Below, one piece after another: positions 24,120-37,379 of a DNA stretch of 64,000 nucleotides. Source of the DNA: Synchiropus splendidus (Eukaryota; Chordata; Actinopteri; Syngnathiformes; Callionymidae). A program made the position numbers and the translations under genes. Location of the stretch: contig NC_071338.1 of the NCBI RefSeq assembly GCF_027744825.2, positions 23,126,001-23,190,000 on the forward strand. Reading direction: 5' to 3'. The notes beneath the pieces are model-generated. The model did not search any database and had not been told where the DNA came from. It worked only from the letters and a program-made list of their open reading frames with translations. Positions within the stretch are counted from its first letter, which is position 1; every line of letters starts with the position of its first letter.

Positions 24120-24400
24120 GCTCAGTTTCCATTGTCACTCCCTCCAGAAAACACTTTTTTTTCAGCCCATAAGCTTCTTGATGTGGAAAATGGACTTTAT
24201 TTCTATGGTGGGACAAATTAAAACACTTCAGGCCTCACACCATTAAACCACTTGGGAGGACCAGAGGGGCAGGACGGCGAGGGATGTAGAGAATTAATGG
24301 TGTGGCGGGATGGGACACGGAGAGCGAGCGGGTCGCCTAAGGCAAAACTAATCTATGTGGCCTTCCAACACCGGTAACCACCCATCTCTCTTTCTTTTTT
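24120..24400. promoter_or_regulatory. Candidate conserved non-coding element
   Basis: Repeat-free block with AAATTAAAACACTTCAGGCC, CACCATTAAACCACTTGGGA and GAATTAATGGTGTGG; TAAT cores and a CACTTGG (NK-type) word are present. Enhancer role is inferred. Confidence 0.25.
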
Positions 24401-24800
24401 TCCTGGCCACAATATGAAACACAGAAACACACATGTTTACCGCCTTTTATTCCACATCAAAGTCCACAGTCTGCGACTCACACGTCCAACATTTTAGGTG
24501 AGTCGGTCAAGGATGTATGATTTAAAGATTGTGTTTATTGTTGTTGTGTGTACATGTGTACTGGAGAGAGGCAGCTTGGATGTGTGCTCATTTATTTCCA
24601 GCTACGGTCATTAATAAAACTGTGTGCGTGTGTGTGTGTGTGAGCATTTTGAGTGGCCAAATGCGGTTCACTGAGAAGCCGGCTGTGAATAAATGAGACA
24701 TTTTGTTGAGTGAGTAAATGTATGAGTGATTGCGTTTGTGTGTGACAATAAAAACTGAAGTAGCGTGAGAGTGATTAAATGAATGAATCAATAAATACAA

Positions 24801-24804
24801 GTGA

Positions 24805-24835
<31 letters not shown>

Positions 24836-24857
24836 TGTGAGAGAGAGAGAGAGAGAG
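24801..24857. repeat. Compound (TG)n-(GA)n microsatellite
   Basis: A TG run with one TATG interruption passes directly into a GA run. Confidence 0.9.
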
Positions 24858-24957
24858 CTTGAAGAGTGTGATTCATTAAGCACGTCGGTAAATGAGGGTG
24901 GAAATGTCACAAGTCTTTAAATAAAAGAGGAAATTAGTTTGAATGAAACAGTTGGTG

Positions 24958-25135
24958 AAACGGCTTCACCGCGTGAAGGTCATGGGTTCGATTCCAACTT
25001 GAGGCAAGGTCTGTGTGCTGGGATTCTTGCTTGGGACTTAAACATAATCTTATTTTGAGTCTGCGGCTGAATGTTTGTCTGTATATAAGTCTGTCTGTGA
25101 TGGATTAGCAACCTTTCCAGGGTGTCCCTCAGCTT
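24958..25135 (+). mobile_element. Degenerate tRNA-derived SINE (V-SINE-like)
   Basis: A B-box-like GGTTCGATTCC lies at about 24985-24995. Further on are GTCTGTCTGTGATGGATTAG and CCTTTCCAGGGTGTCCC, corresponding to the TGATGGACTGG...CCTGTCCAGGGTG block seen in fish V-SINEs and repeated at 34385-34625. The middle is eroded. Confidence 0.6.
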
Positions 25136-25539
25136 TACTCACAGAGTAGTAACTCACTCAAAAACCAACTGATATTTGTTTGCAGTCCTGAGTGTACAAT
25201 TATTATGGCGCAGTTTTAGGGAAATAAGAGTAATTAAAACACCTATCGATAAATTCAGTGACCTGAAAATAAAGTATGTCGATTTATCTTAGAGATTTCC
25301 ACTTTTAGATTTTTTTTGTTTCATCTGAAGTACTTGTACCCTGCATACAAATATGTGAACTGAAGTCAGATATTTTATGATGTTGCTGCACAAGTCAAGT
25401 GATCAAGTCGGAAAACAAACAAACAAACAAGTTTAAATCACTGACTGATAGAAACACGCTCTGAAAAATGCTGCCGGTGTCGGCCCGACTGCACACACAC
25501 ACCCACTTATTTACACTCTCCTCCACCCATTCAGCCGGT

Positions 25540-25760
25540 GTGAAACCACTCTAATGGGCACACGGACTGAATTCAATAGGCGACGGAGAGCGAGGAGGCC
25601 AGCAGGTCTACACCATAAAAACCATTGTGTTCAGAAAGAATCAATCAGTGCTTTTCAGTGTAATTCGATTCTATTCACAATGGGCCGGGAAGCAATTTTA
25701 AAATGGAAATGCCACTTGACTTCAAGTGGGTTGGATGGAGGGTGGAGGAGGACAGACTCA
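25540..25760. promoter_or_regulatory. Candidate conserved non-coding element
   Basis: Repeat-free sequence with GAATCAATCAGTGC (PBX-like) and GTGTAATTCGATTC words and an AGCAATTTTAAAATGG stretch. An 87-codon frame runs through it (25554-25817) but has no domain. Confidence 0.22.
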
Positions 25761-27819
25761 AGCGATTCATTTGAGGCTGTCGCGTACTGGGCATCTCTCA
25801 CAACGCCTGCTGCCTGAACAGTATAACAAATACACGTGACGCTTTTTAAACTGTTTTAAGAAATCTTTATTCACCTGATAGCCCTTTTAGCTTTTGCGCT
25901 AACACGTTAACATTAGTTTACAAATTCATTTGATTCGAATCATGCTTAAATATGTGACTCCAGAATGAGCCAATGTAAGTTGAATCTGAGCACATAGGCT
26001 TCAACATCAGGGTGGATGTGCTCTAGTGATGCAGCATGTGCAAGTGCGCACTTTTTTAAACCTTAGCTTTTCGCCTCCTTCATCATGGATGTTTGAGTGC
26101 CCATGCTCAATCTCTATTTGGATTAAATGACACATTTTCTGAGATTACAGAAGCAAAATGAGGGTATATTGAACCCCCAGTTATTTAACAATTATTTTTT
26201 CACGTAGAAATGTAGTTGCCAATTTGCCAACTTGCTTACAGATAAAAAGACAGTGATGTTTATCACCCTATCACCACTATCCCAGAACAAACTTCACAAT
26301 TCTCTTGAGCCATGATGCTTTCCAGTTTCCTTTATTAATCTGTCTGTATGTATCGAAACCTATTGTGGGCTCAAAAAAAAACAAAACAAAAACTTCCTAG
26401 ACCAAATTTGGCCCCCAGGCTTTGACTTTGACACATGACTTTCATCATGTTTTTCAGTGTAAATGCTTGAATAAACAGAGTCATGTCAATAACTTTCCAG
26501 GTGAGAAATAGTCTTTACAGGAGAGTTCTGTCTGGAGAATCTAGAAAAAAAAGGTTAGACGTGAAAGACATATGTCTTTTACAGCTTGTGGTGGATTTTA
26601 TGAGAAGCCTGTCATTTCATGCTAGGATGTCAAAATTAATTTCCCCCCTTCAACGCTGTTTTTGCAACGCTGCATCCCGTTAAAACGTAATTTGGTGGAT
26701 CATTAAATCAGCTGGTTGGTCGCAGTCGTCTCCAGTTGCAACTATTTTAAGTCACTGAACACCTTTGCGGGACTGGGACCATCCTTCTTGCTTTAAAGAT
26801 GTCGCCACTATTGCTCATGAGGGCTCACTGGGTCCTTTTATTGACTTATAATATTTGGGTGTCCGTTACCAGGCCACACACGTCCAGGAACCTTTCCCTG
26901 TGCTTTCCAGGATTTTTCATCCCTTCAAGCCAAACGGTGGGAGGCATAACTGGAGGGTAATTCTTGGAAGTCATGCTGACTCCTCAAGAACCACAAAGAA
27001 CTTTGTTCAACTAGGAAAAGTTTGACTTTCCGGTAGCTTTATGCACTTTGGTGCTTGAAAGTTTAACAGTAATTTGGGAGTTAACTGACTCACATTTGAA
27101 CATTTATTTTTCAATCAAGATGTGATTTTCTCTTCTGCTGAACTTATGCCTTTTTTTTAAATTAAGTAATACAGTTTTGGTCTCAAATGAATGTGAGCTT
27201 ATTGTGAGGCTCAGGGGCTGTTTGCGGCCGCTCATGTACATTGTTAAACCTAAATGTTTCAAAGATGCTTAGTGAGTCAAATAAAAAATGAAATTGTGCA
27301 AAGAGTTTTAGATCAGATAAGATTAGATAATTTGAAGAAGGTAGAGAGTCAAATTATTGTTGAGTCGAGTGACACATTTGCGCTTCATCCACATAAAAAA
27401 ATAAAAAATAAAAACAGTATGTTTCAAAATTATTATTCTCCTTTACATTTTAAAATTCTGATTTGCAAAGACAATAGATTAACATGCAAAAAAATGATGC
27501 ACATATTCAAAAAGCAAGCCTCAAAAAACAAAAACCCATAAAAATAAAATAAATGATTTATCATTATTATTGTTATTAATCCACTGAATTTGTTCCATTA
27601 TTTTTGGGTGGAAATAATATATTCACCCTATTTCTTACACATACAAGGATCGGCCATATTTTTCCCCCTCATTGAGCGTTCATGAGCTCCACTTCATCAC
27701 TTCTGGACATTATAGAAACCTAAACTCCTCTCATCTATGATGAAAAAAAAAATGTAATTATGCTATGATTGAATTGTTTCAATCTAAGATGAGTGAATTC
27801 TCATTAAGTCCACGGCAAT
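25761..27819. other. AT-rich non-coding block with a hAT fragment
   Basis: No gene. A-rich runs at 26371-26390 and 27395-27415; GATAAGATTAGATAA-like words near 27315. The 95-codon frame at 27254-27541 is Lys/Asn-rich, reflecting base composition. Confidence 0.5.
26395..26440 (-). mobile_element. hAT terminal fragment
   Basis: On the minus strand it reads TGTGTCAAAGTCAAAGCCTG followed by GGGGCCAAATTTGG, matching the widespread hAT end of the type GTGTCAAACTCAAGGCCCGGGGGCC. Only one terminus remains. Confidence 0.5.
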
Positions 27820-28180
27820 GTTCTAATTTATTTAAACAGCTGGTGCTATCAGGCTCATTACCTGCGGTGGGAAAGTGACTTTAAGTGGATTTACTCCTAA
27901 AACTGCAATTCTTTTACTTCACTTTTTTTCCCCCCTTCATCACGGCAGATCCCACTGAGTCGTTATTTGCTCTCGGCCTAAGTAGGTCCTGTAATGGTCA
28001 CCCAGGAGAACTGACACTGTAAAAGTTGGATGATGTAAGGATGTGTGATGATGACTGCAGAGCCGCGTGGAGAAGCGAGGCAGTCGCTGGCATGGAAATT
28101 CAGGGCTGGATGGAATCAGACAAAGGGGCAGTTTGACTGACGGTGCCTAAAAACAAACATGTCACTCCAAGGTGTGTGAC
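27820..28180. promoter_or_regulatory. Candidate conserved non-coding element
   Basis: Contains TTTATTTAAACAGCTGGTGC (E-box CAGCTG), GCTCATTACCTGCGG and AGTGACTTTAAGTGG. Repeat-free and stop-rich, so regulatory rather than coding if functional. Confidence 0.27.
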
Positions 28181-29319
28181 AGTTAGCACCTTTCAGAATA
28201 AGTGTGTTCGCACCAAAAACATGTTGCTAATCTTTGGAAGGTAAAATAAAAATGAATTTATGTGCATGTGTAAACCTACAGCGATTGCAATTTCATCCAT
28301 GTTAGAGGACGGAATTGATTTAGGTTGACACAAAACCTGGCTGAAGCAGCACAATATTGGCAATGCTGAACCTTTGTTGGGTGAAATACAACACTTGACT
28401 TGCCTTTTTGTCCGTCTATTCACTCTGTTTCAGTGATGATTTTTCAGAGAGAAAAATGTCCAGATCAGTCTCCATTCAGTCAACAGCTAGGAATTATAAC
28501 ATCACTTCTTATTCATTCTCATTCATTCATTCATTCTGTTTGTGGTGTTACATCTCAAGTGCTATAGAAATCGATCTATGTTACTCCGCATTTATTGTGT
28601 GCATGACCCGAAGCGTCCATCCTCTGTGGAGCTGTCCATGGTCCTGAACTACCCAAACCCTCACGTATCACTCTACAACACAAAGTCTTCAAACCTTGGC
28701 CCATTTTAAAGTGTACCTCTGTGACTCCACCCACTCTGGAGACCGAAGGCTCTTTGTAAATCCAAATATTTCATCAAGAAACACTGCAATGTTTGTCTGT
28801 TTCTTTTTTTCATCGGTTCCAATCAAGTTCCACTGAGACAAATTGAGTTACCACTGATTCATCATAAATAAGTCAAGAAATTCTCAGAAATGTATCCCCA
28901 CTTTAGATCGAGTTTGCGAGACGCTGTTTCCATGACATCATACCTGATTGGACAGTAAACTCATAGGCCAGTGCCAAACTTCATTTCAGTAAATTTGAGA
29001 CACAAATTCGAGCCAACACACGGATGCGTCATAAATATTTATCACAAAATCTAGTCACGTAATACACCTCTTTCTTGCTTAAAAAAAAACTGTAACAGAA
29101 GAACAGTATTATACAGGCAATGAAGATTTTCACCACCTAGTTATGGTGCCAAGTATAAATGCAGTCAATAGACGCCTCACTAGCTTTCGTCATTTTGTAA
29201 TGTGACTTTAAAAAAAGGCAAGACCATTGATCCCCAAGTGACAACTTTGGACTCAGAACAGTAAGTAGTTGGAAAACTGGGGTTTTAACTTCCACCTAAG
29301 TTTAAAGCACAAGCAAACA
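28181..29319. other. Non-coding block, nothing recognised
   Basis: A short (CATT)n run at about 28515-28532. No gene, RNA or mobile element identified. Confidence 0.5.
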
Positions 29320-29960
29320 GATGCTGCGAGGGAGGCTGAAGTTTTAAAATGCCACATAAAGAGCAGCAGCGTTGCTCAGGTTGAGCGGTCTGGCAGAAGG
29401 CAGGCAGCCATAGTGGGAGCGCAGCGCTGATGGCTTAAGTGCACCGCTGTGATTAAAAGAGTGTGTTGGATTTATGTTGCAGCGAGAGGAGGGTGGCATC
29501 TGAATGAAGTGGCAAGTCGGGCAGAGTTTGAGGGTGGGAAGGACTTTGTTTTGTCATGTGGGTGACATGAGGCCTGAGTGTCAGGACTGTTTAATGGTCT
29601 GACGCGGGGAGGCTTCCAGGATCCAGCAGCCTGCTCCCCCACAGATAAATTCATCTCATTGCCAACACACATGCCAAGCCTCTCCTTATGCGCACACACA
29701 CATATATACATCCCAGCGGTGAGTGGTCCTCTGTCCAGGATCAAGCCAAGGTCAGCTTTGTGATTAGCGCTTAGCGCCGGAGGCTAACACTGGCAGGCAG
29801 TTTCCCCTTAATGAAGCCATCACTGCATGGAGAGAGTGGGAGAAATACTGCCAGTCAGCCCAACTGGACCTGCCTGATTTACAGCCGCAGCAGTCGACAC
29901 GTCAGCCATGCTAAGGGAGTATACGGGGACGCGGGTAGAGGAGTAGTTAAACTTTCAGTG
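29320..29960. promoter_or_regulatory. Candidate conserved non-coding elements
   Basis: A GC-richer, repeat-poor stretch with AGCGTTGCTCAGGTTG, CACCGCTGTGATTAAAAG, CTTAATGAAGCCATCACTGC and GATTTACAGCCGCAGCAG. Frames at 29472-29744 and 29578-29763 overlap on opposite strands and have no domain. Confidence 0.25.
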
Positions 29961-30879
29961 AGTGACAGCCTCATGATATAATGCCAGCTTCTAGTTCATT
30001 GGCATTTGGAAAGTGACACATTGTTTTTCACTTTATATTCACACCAGAAGCTCACCCACTAGGTATGAACTGGCACCGCGACTGGGAGGTGGCCTGGCTC
30101 AGTCGAGCGTGTATTTGATTCCCCCGTTCTCATCTGGCTGCGGTTAGGGAAGTCAAGGCAACATTTGGGGGGTTTCCCACCACATTTGGTTTCCACACCT
30201 ACTCAAACATAGTCTGTCTGAAATAACCCCGAAAAAACACCATCCATCTGTTAAGCCTCCCAAGGCTTTGATGTCCATTGAAGAAAAATTAATACCATCT
30301 GCTATGTCTAAAAACATAGCTGGTTTATGTTGTATTTTTGCAGAGGAATTAATTATTGTTAATCTAGAATTATGCATAAGAACGTGTCACTCAGCTATGA
30401 AAAAAGAAAAGAAAAATCAGAATTAATAAAAACATCCAGAGAAACTGTACAAAACTAAAAAACAAACAAACAAAAAAAATCTTGAAAATGAACGCACATT
30501 TTGATAACAAAAACTACTTTCATACGCTGAAATAGAATTTCATTTTTCTCCAAAATTCACCTCTCGTGGCCGACATATAATAAGACCAAACGAATTGAAG
30601 AATGCCATTGTTAATTGGAAGCAAAGTACCTCATTCTACATTTGTCTGTTTCCCCCCAACAATCTCAGTTATGTCACTTGTTTTGCTTCCTGTGATTGCA
30701 CGACTGTGAGAACAAAGGCTCCGCTAATGGCTTGACTAAAATGTCCGCATGCCATTTTCGCTTCTCAGAGTTCAAGTATATGGGGTCTGACCTAACACCA
30801 TCATACATGGAGACGTGGAGGCGATTGCTGTCATAATTCTCCATAATGAAACTGCTACACACTTAAGACACACAGACAC
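29961..30879. other. AT-rich non-coding block, nothing recognised
   Basis: Includes A-rich CAAACAAACAAAAAAA near 30460-30479. No gene or mobile element identified. Confidence 0.5.
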
Positions 30880-31200
30880 ACACACACCAGCACCTGGAGC
30901 GACTACTTCAGGTGGCAACAGAGAAACGTGAAAATAGTGTCTCATAAATAAGATCTGAATGGAATAATGAATGAAAGTAGATCATGACAGCCTGGGCCTC
31001 AGGCTTCTGCTGCTATAACACAGCTTAGGCAGCCGGCGGGGGGACAAAAAGACCGGACCGAAGATGGCTTAAATCACACTCTCACACACACCCGAGGCTT
31101 CGAGAGTGAGAGAAAGGCCACGGCCGAGTCGGAGGAATTAATTGAGGTAGTTTGTTTCACAGCAGGGAGTCTATTAAATGCCATGTCACCACTGGGCCAT
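30880..31200. promoter_or_regulatory. Candidate conserved non-coding element
   Basis: Repeat-free stretch with CTCATAAATAAGATC, GGAATTAATTGAGG and TCTATTAAATGCCATG (homeodomain-type cores). It ends just before the G-run. Confidence 0.25.
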
Positions 31201-31254
31201 GGGGAGAAGCATACTAACAGCGACAGGGAGGGGAGTGCGTGTGGTGCTGGCGGT

Positions 31255-31274
31255 GGGGGGGGGGGGGGGGGGGG
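31255..31274. repeat. 20-base G homopolymer
   Basis: An uninterrupted run of 20 G on the plus strand within a wider G-rich stretch. Can in principle form a G-quadruplex; its exact length may also be a sequencing artefact. The 96-codon frame across it (31178-31468) translates it as poly-Gly. Confidence 0.9.
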
Positions 31275-34200
31275 TGACTGAGGTGGGATGGGTGGGAGTT
31301 GTCCTGAAGTCTCCCACCAGTACGAGCCATTCCTCTAAAATCAGCACTCATGTCGCAGCTCATTCATCTCTTACTCCATCTCTGTCTCTCTCATCGCCCT
31401 TTTTCCCTCCTCAACAGAATCCCTGCAGCAGACCACATCTGCTGCGGCTGATCCTCACTTTAGTGTAGGTTTCTGCTGCTATTTCTCATTTTCACTTTAG
31501 CATATGATGAATCACGTTTCACAACTTTTGGGAAAGACACTGCTGCCCCACTCAGAAGGAAATGCGAAATGTGAGTACGGCAAAAGTGGGATGTGATCGG
31601 TCAGGTGGCAGTCACTTCTGATTTACTGTTACTTCAAAATAAAAGCCCCTAATCTTTGAAGAATTCATTTCAACATAAAATAAATAGAAATTAATATTGT
31701 ATGGTGCCAACTACATCGGTAAGAAAAAGAGAAATAAATAAATACACAAACCTCTAAAAGATAAGGAGCATAAAGAAAAGTAGGGATGGACTTTTTTGTT
31801 TTATTTCAAAGAAACGAAAGAAGAAATAAGATATGAAATTCATGAAAAGAAACTTCTTGTCAGCGGAGGTGGTCGGGTGAAGCTTCATGAAAAGGTGGCT
31901 CTCTTTGTTTACTAAGGCCGGGAGTTTGTTGGAATAGTTGCTCAAAAGCAAAGATGAGAATCACAAGTTGAATTATTCCTTTTATTTATTTTAATATTAT
32001 TTTATTTGACTTTGGTCTTTTAACTGATTTTTCACCATTTTGTTTTTCTCATTTTAATCTCCCACAGATAGTAACTATTATATCAGATTCTAAAATTAAA
32101 TTTGTTTATTTAAGATAGATAAGATAAGAATAAATAAAGGATATCCCAAGACATATGGTGAGATATTCAATACTTAAAACAATCTTGGAGTGTATGTGAT
32201 TTATACAGGGAATCCTGAAATATAATGTACTCACATTACATATGTTACGCATATATGGTCATGGTGTCATTTCAAGGAACAAAATTAAAGTTCTATTTAG
32301 GATCAACAGTTGCAGTTTATAATGTGGCTCCTTAGGGAGTTTCATTTCAGTCAATGACCACTTGCCAGGACAACATGGACAAAACACGACTCAAAAAAGC
32401 AGTCATGGAGGCTGTGTTCCGTTCTGACTGCAACACCACTCACACCTTAATTATACATACACAGACTGGCAGATCTCACAAGTGCTCGTTCAGCATATGA
32501 GCTGGAATAACGCGAACACTTGACTCCAGATCTCATTTGGAAGTGAAGCATACATTGCTCACAGCTCCAGGATCTCCAAGAGACATTTCCCTGTTTGGAT
32601 TATCTGGACAAACCTACGGAAGCTCGCTGTCGAGAGAGTTTTCCCCCAAAATCCCTGGCTGGAAATATTGACAAGCGAGCGTTTTGCCTGAACAAATTAA
32701 TTTTCTCCAAGTTATGCCAAAGGTATTGTCGAGAGGAAAGAGGGAGGGCGTGTGCATGTGTGTGTCTGTGTGTGTTTATGTGTGTGTGTGGGGGGAGATC
32801 TCAGCTGACGATGACAGAAGGGAGATGAAGGAGAAGCAGAGTGGCAGAACAGACACAGAGGGACATGAATAAATAAATACTAACTGAATTTGATAAAAAG
32901 TGTGAAAGCTTTAGTTTAACTCTGAAGAGCTTTGATTTGTTTTATCGAGTTTCGTCCAGCCACCTCATGCCAGCATGCATCCCAGTATGAAATAATTCTA
33001 CCTAATTTGGCCTTTTTGATGTCATAAAAATGCATTTGACGCAAAGCTAAATCGTCACATCTACAGCAAATCTGGCCACATGACAAGTAACTGTTTGCCA
33101 TTGTTCAACAGCCGTTCAGGCACTGACTACAGCAGGAAACACTTTACAGTCTGTGTGTTGCCTTTACAAACACAAATAATCAAATGAACGTCGCCAACAA
33201 CATATTTCAACTTCCGAACAAAAGTTGATCTGAAACTCTAACCAGGTTTCACACAAACTTTACTCCACGCCCTCAACATTCATTTTGTAGTTTCTCGTCT
33301 TCTTAACTTTTAATTGGCAGCAAAACCTGTGGAAAGATCTCAGGCTCAGGCTCAGATATCTCCAGCGATCGTTCTTCTTTTGGACGAAATGACAAACCGG
33401 CGCATTTGTCACGTTTGATTAGTTAAAGATGGCAGAAATGGGAGCAACATTGTTGTCAGCAGCATTGACATATTTTACGATTTGACAGATAATAAAATAT
33501 AAATGATAACACTGTAGACGTTAAATGATGCATAAACAAGTTAATTACTCTTTTTGCCACGGCGATAAAAAACAATGTCTCGAGTTTGAATATTTAATGT
33601 CGAGCATCTTATGGGTTTTATTATTATTATATAGCCACAAAAGGAATACAGCTATGATGTTTGCAAGCAAGGGAGGTATGCAGCGACTGTGATTTGTGCA
33701 CCCAGCCAATGTATCGATGCGAGCGCGTCTGCCATGGCGCCATATGCAGCGACTCTTGTACCAGGCCAGTTCATGTAATTGATTTGGAAAAGTGGAGGGA
33801 GGGCCATAAAAGTAAATAGGGGTCCAAAAAAATGAAATGGAAAGGAGGCATCTGTTCGTCTCTAAACTGCATAGAAATAACCAAATTACCGGTTCCACCC
33901 ACTTTTCATTGCTTTTTTAACTTGAACAACCTCATTTAGTCTCGCACCACCTTTGCACTGGCTAAATATGACCGTAGATATCTAGCTGGGAAATAATGAT
34001 AACGCTTTCACGCCACTTTCCTTAATATGAGGTTTGTCCTTCACTCATCTTTTGTGTAGTGTCGATACCGTGTTGTTATGATATAGTTGTCACAAGCAAA
34101 GTTCAGTTATGGCATACTGACTGCACAAGAGAAGCTTTTTCAGGTATAAATTTAAGAAATTATGATTGGAAGGTCATATTTTGTCAATATTTCTCTGCTT

Positions 34201-34384
34201 TATTCTTAAATTAGCACTGTAGTTTTAAATACTGAGGGGAAGATGAGTGTTCAAATGAAAGGAGAAAAAAAAGGAACTAAAAGTGGATATATACATTTCC
34301 ATTAGTACAGATTCGCTACAATATTTCCTTTTTTTTATGTCCCCTCATTTTTACACCCCTAGTATTCCATGATATATGAAGTAA
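31275..34384. other. Non-coding block with a possible MITE trace
   Basis: No gene. GGTGAAGCTTCATGAAAAGG at about 31876-31895 resembles one arm of the MITE family but is too short to call. GATAGATAAGATAAG simple sequence near 32115-32130 and a TG run near 32757-32788. Nothing else recognised. Confidence 0.45.
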
Positions 34385-34625
34385 CTTGCATGTTAGAAGG
34401 TTGCAGGATCGATTCCCGCACAGAACTGGTGGTCTTTCGCTATGGACTTTGCATGTTCTGCCAGTGGTGCGCATGGGTTTTCTCCAGGTTCCTCCCTCTT
34501 GATAGGTAAAATGGACACTCTAAAAACATTGCCCCTAGGTGTGCGTGTGTGTGAATGGTGTGTGTGCCCAGCAATGGACTGGTGACCTGTCCAGGGTGAA
34601 GTCCTGCGCTGGTTGACTGACAATG
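34385..34625 (+). mobile_element. tRNA-derived SINE (V-SINE-like), best copy
   Basis: Recognisable parts in order: B-box-like GGATCGATTCCC at about 34406-34417; GACTTTGCATGTTCTGCCAG; GCATGGGTTTTCTCCAGGTT and CCTCCCTC (the conserved central block); then AATGGACTGGTGACCTGTCC and AGGGTG near the end. This order is that of fish V-SINE-type elements. The two minus-strand frames across it (79 and 83 codons) are shadows. Confidence 0.75.
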
Positions 34626-34939
34626 CATGCACAGTATGTATAACATGTTTTTTAAATCAGTGATATTGAGGTAATGGATATTTCCCCGCAATTGTTTGAA
34701 ATTATTTTATGGTTTTCTATGAAAAGGTGAGGGGGATTCCAATGATATGAAATGGTGAAAAAATGAGGTTGGTTTCATTTATTTATTCAGTCCATACCCA
34801 TAACAAACGGAATAAATGACAACACTTATTTACCGAAACAAAATTTTTTCTCAAAATGTATACTTAGTGGTTGAGACAGATTCTGATAAATCTGTCTCCT
34901 GAATCCATATTCAATGTGACGCTGCCCAAATAAATCATA

Positions 34940-35025
34940 GTTACTATTTGAGATTAATCACGATTAATCGCGATATTCACACATTTCAAATGGACTGCGA
35001 TTGCTAATCGATTGATAGCTGCAGT
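34940..35025. mobile_element. Relic of a dispersed repeat with ATTAATCGCG words
   Basis: AGATTAATCACGATTAATCG at the left and CTAATCGATTGATAGCTGCAG at the right resemble arms of fish DNA-transposon-type repeats. Too short and diverged to classify. Confidence 0.35.
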
Positions 35026-36019
35026 CTGTTTCAATATCCCAATGGATGTTTCAAGGACTCGGAGTCTACAGTGATGTCCAACTCTGGATCTCTTCTGAGT
35101 TGCAGTATCAACTCCAGGATGCAGATTCACCTAACGTTCCGCACCGGCATCTGTGATTTATCGCCCTAGCCATCTCTCCCTGAAAACACCCTACGATCCA
35201 GTGAAATATGCGTCCTCCATTCACGTTGCTTCTCCCTGATTCATAAGGACCGGTTGGCTGTTGTTGCACTGCCAGCAAATAGAAAGTGGAGTGGGAAGTG
35301 ACTCATTTGCTGGCAGAGAAAAAAGGTCAAGAGGCAGAGAGTTAATATCATTGCTGGCAATCTTACATCTGACATCAACCTTTAACTAATTTGTCACCAC
35401 TTCAGTCTCCCATTCTTCCCTGGAGGGTAGTGAGACGCTGGAGATGGAGGGAAGGTATTGAAAAAAACTCAGGTAGAATTGCAAATATGTTATCACACCG
35501 TACCAATGATAGGCCTGTGATGACCATGCAGTCAATAGTTGCACCAACAGGGGCCACTGTTGATGCTGCAAATTACACAGTGAAGCTTTAAACTAAGCTC
35601 TAAGAATCACAAACGGCTTTCACAGTCTTTTTATGCGCATAATCACTGACGGCGGCTGAACAGACTCATTGAAGTGAACGCCACTTGTAGCCACCATTCA
35701 AGGATTCCATTCACAAATCTCGAGCCATGCATCATCATTTAACGGCAGCAGGAGACTTTTCACGTTGAAATTGTTGTCACTCGCAGCTAGATATTCTTCC
35801 ATGAGATCAAATGATGCTGGATAACAGCTATTTCCACATACACACAGCCCTCCCCCGACCCTGCCTCCCCTCCAACTCTGACTCCATCGCAGTGTAATCC
35901 CTGGCCCCTTCGTAGTGTAGATGATATACATCTCAGGTACTGGTCAGAGCATCTATTATGAATGAGAAGCACACACTACTGCTCGCTCTGGTAATGGATG
36001 TGCTGGACACAAGCTCCGG

Positions 36020-36020
<1 letters not shown>

Positions 36021-36053
<33 letters not shown>
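36021..36053. repeat. (CA)n microsatellite
   Basis: About 16 perfect CA units. Confidence 0.95.
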
Positions 36054-36055
<2 letters not shown>

Positions 36056-37379
36056 ACAGTCCGAGTCTGGGAATAGCCACACTAAGTCATGTTTGGGGCT
36101 GTAGCAGAGCTGACAACTCCTGCACATTCAGCACCGACTGTCCAGTTTGTTTCGTGCCAAGAGAGAAAATGTAGGAAAAGAGAGAAAGGGAGTGGGGAAG
36201 TCGTGGACAGATAATTTAAAGGTGTCATGTTGTTTTGCAGTGCGGGGGTCGCACATTTGCTCTGGTCAGTGGTGTATTCTCCCTGTTGCATCAAAAGAAA
36301 AATGAGTAGAACCCGGCTTATGATGTGCGCGAATAAACACACCAACAGTAATTTGAAAAAGACAAAGCATATATGTTTATTATTGCACTTGTGTAGTGTT
36401 AAATATTATTTTGACACTGAATTTGAATTTCTAAAAAAATGTAAAGGTATGTTCGACACGTCTCACTTAAGTACATTGTGAAATGTTCCACACGTGATAG
36501 CCATTTCTCCTCTTTCTACAGATTGTGCTAACTTCAGGTTTGGAAAAGATAGCAACTTCTCGATGCATGAGGCCATCTATGATCACCACAATTATTATTG
36601 TTGCAGCCATAAACGTTGACTACTTATTTAACAGCAGAAGAAGCCAATAACATATTCTAATGAGGCAAAATTATATACTAGTCGGCTGTGAGTAGGGGTG
36701 GTTATTGGTACTAGTTCAGGCTGAAATGTCTGGATAGTGTATTGGATTTATTTTTTCAAAAACCTGTCCATCAGCTCAAATATCTTCAATTTCTCTATGT
36801 GTGACATGCTGTAATGGCTTCTTAATTTCACGCTGGTGCATCAAAAACAAAGTATTTATCTTAATATTTGAGTAGATATTTCAATATTTTTGCTATATTG
36901 CGTTGTGTTACGCTTTAATAAATCCAAAGCAGTTGCGTACAACTTCTGTGGTGTGGTGTCTTTTGGTGTCAGTAGTTGGCATCTACTGTATGAACACTGT
37001 CGACTGCTTTTTGAGTGATGGTATCGGCTGTGACAAAAGTGAGACACACAGTAAGACGTTTATTATTTATGTATTTATTGTATTATTTTGGGGGCCAAGG
37101 ACAGTGTCAAAAATGGAAAGAAAAATAAACAGAAAACAATATTGCATTTTGAGCTGAATTAGGAATGACCAATACAAAGGTACAAAATAAAGTGTCTTTT
37201 CTGGAGTTTGGTAATTTTCCTATGACCTCATGAGGGCCACATAAACACGCGCAATAGTCCGTTTATGGCCCCGGGGCCACGCCCCTTCCCGGGTCTGAAT
37301 CATTTGATCTCTCACACACTCACTGAGATTAACTTCTACGGTTCTGGTAATAAAACGCATCACCTCACGTCTTGTTTGA

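Larger units (their letters stand above)
24401..25539. other. Non-coding block with microsatellites and a SINE
   Basis: Apart from the separately listed SINE and repeats, holds short TG runs near 24624-24642 and a CAAACAAACAAA stretch near 25415-25429. No gene. Confidence 0.5.
34626..37379. other. Non-coding block with old repeat relics
   Basis: No gene. Contains the relic at 34940-35025 and a hAT-like GGGCCACATAAA...GGCCCCGGGGCC stretch at about 37226-37280. The 84-codon frame at 36903-37157 is hydrophobic but has no family signature. Confidence 0.45.

Noticed and set aside
31140..31160. TGAGGTAGTTTG, resembling the let-7 seed
   Set aside because: Only the first eight or so bases match and no complementary arm is present to make a precursor hairpin.
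35545..35565. CTCF-like CCAACAGGGGCCAC
   Set aside because: Only 12 of 14 consensus positions, with a mismatch in the central GG; not kept as a site.
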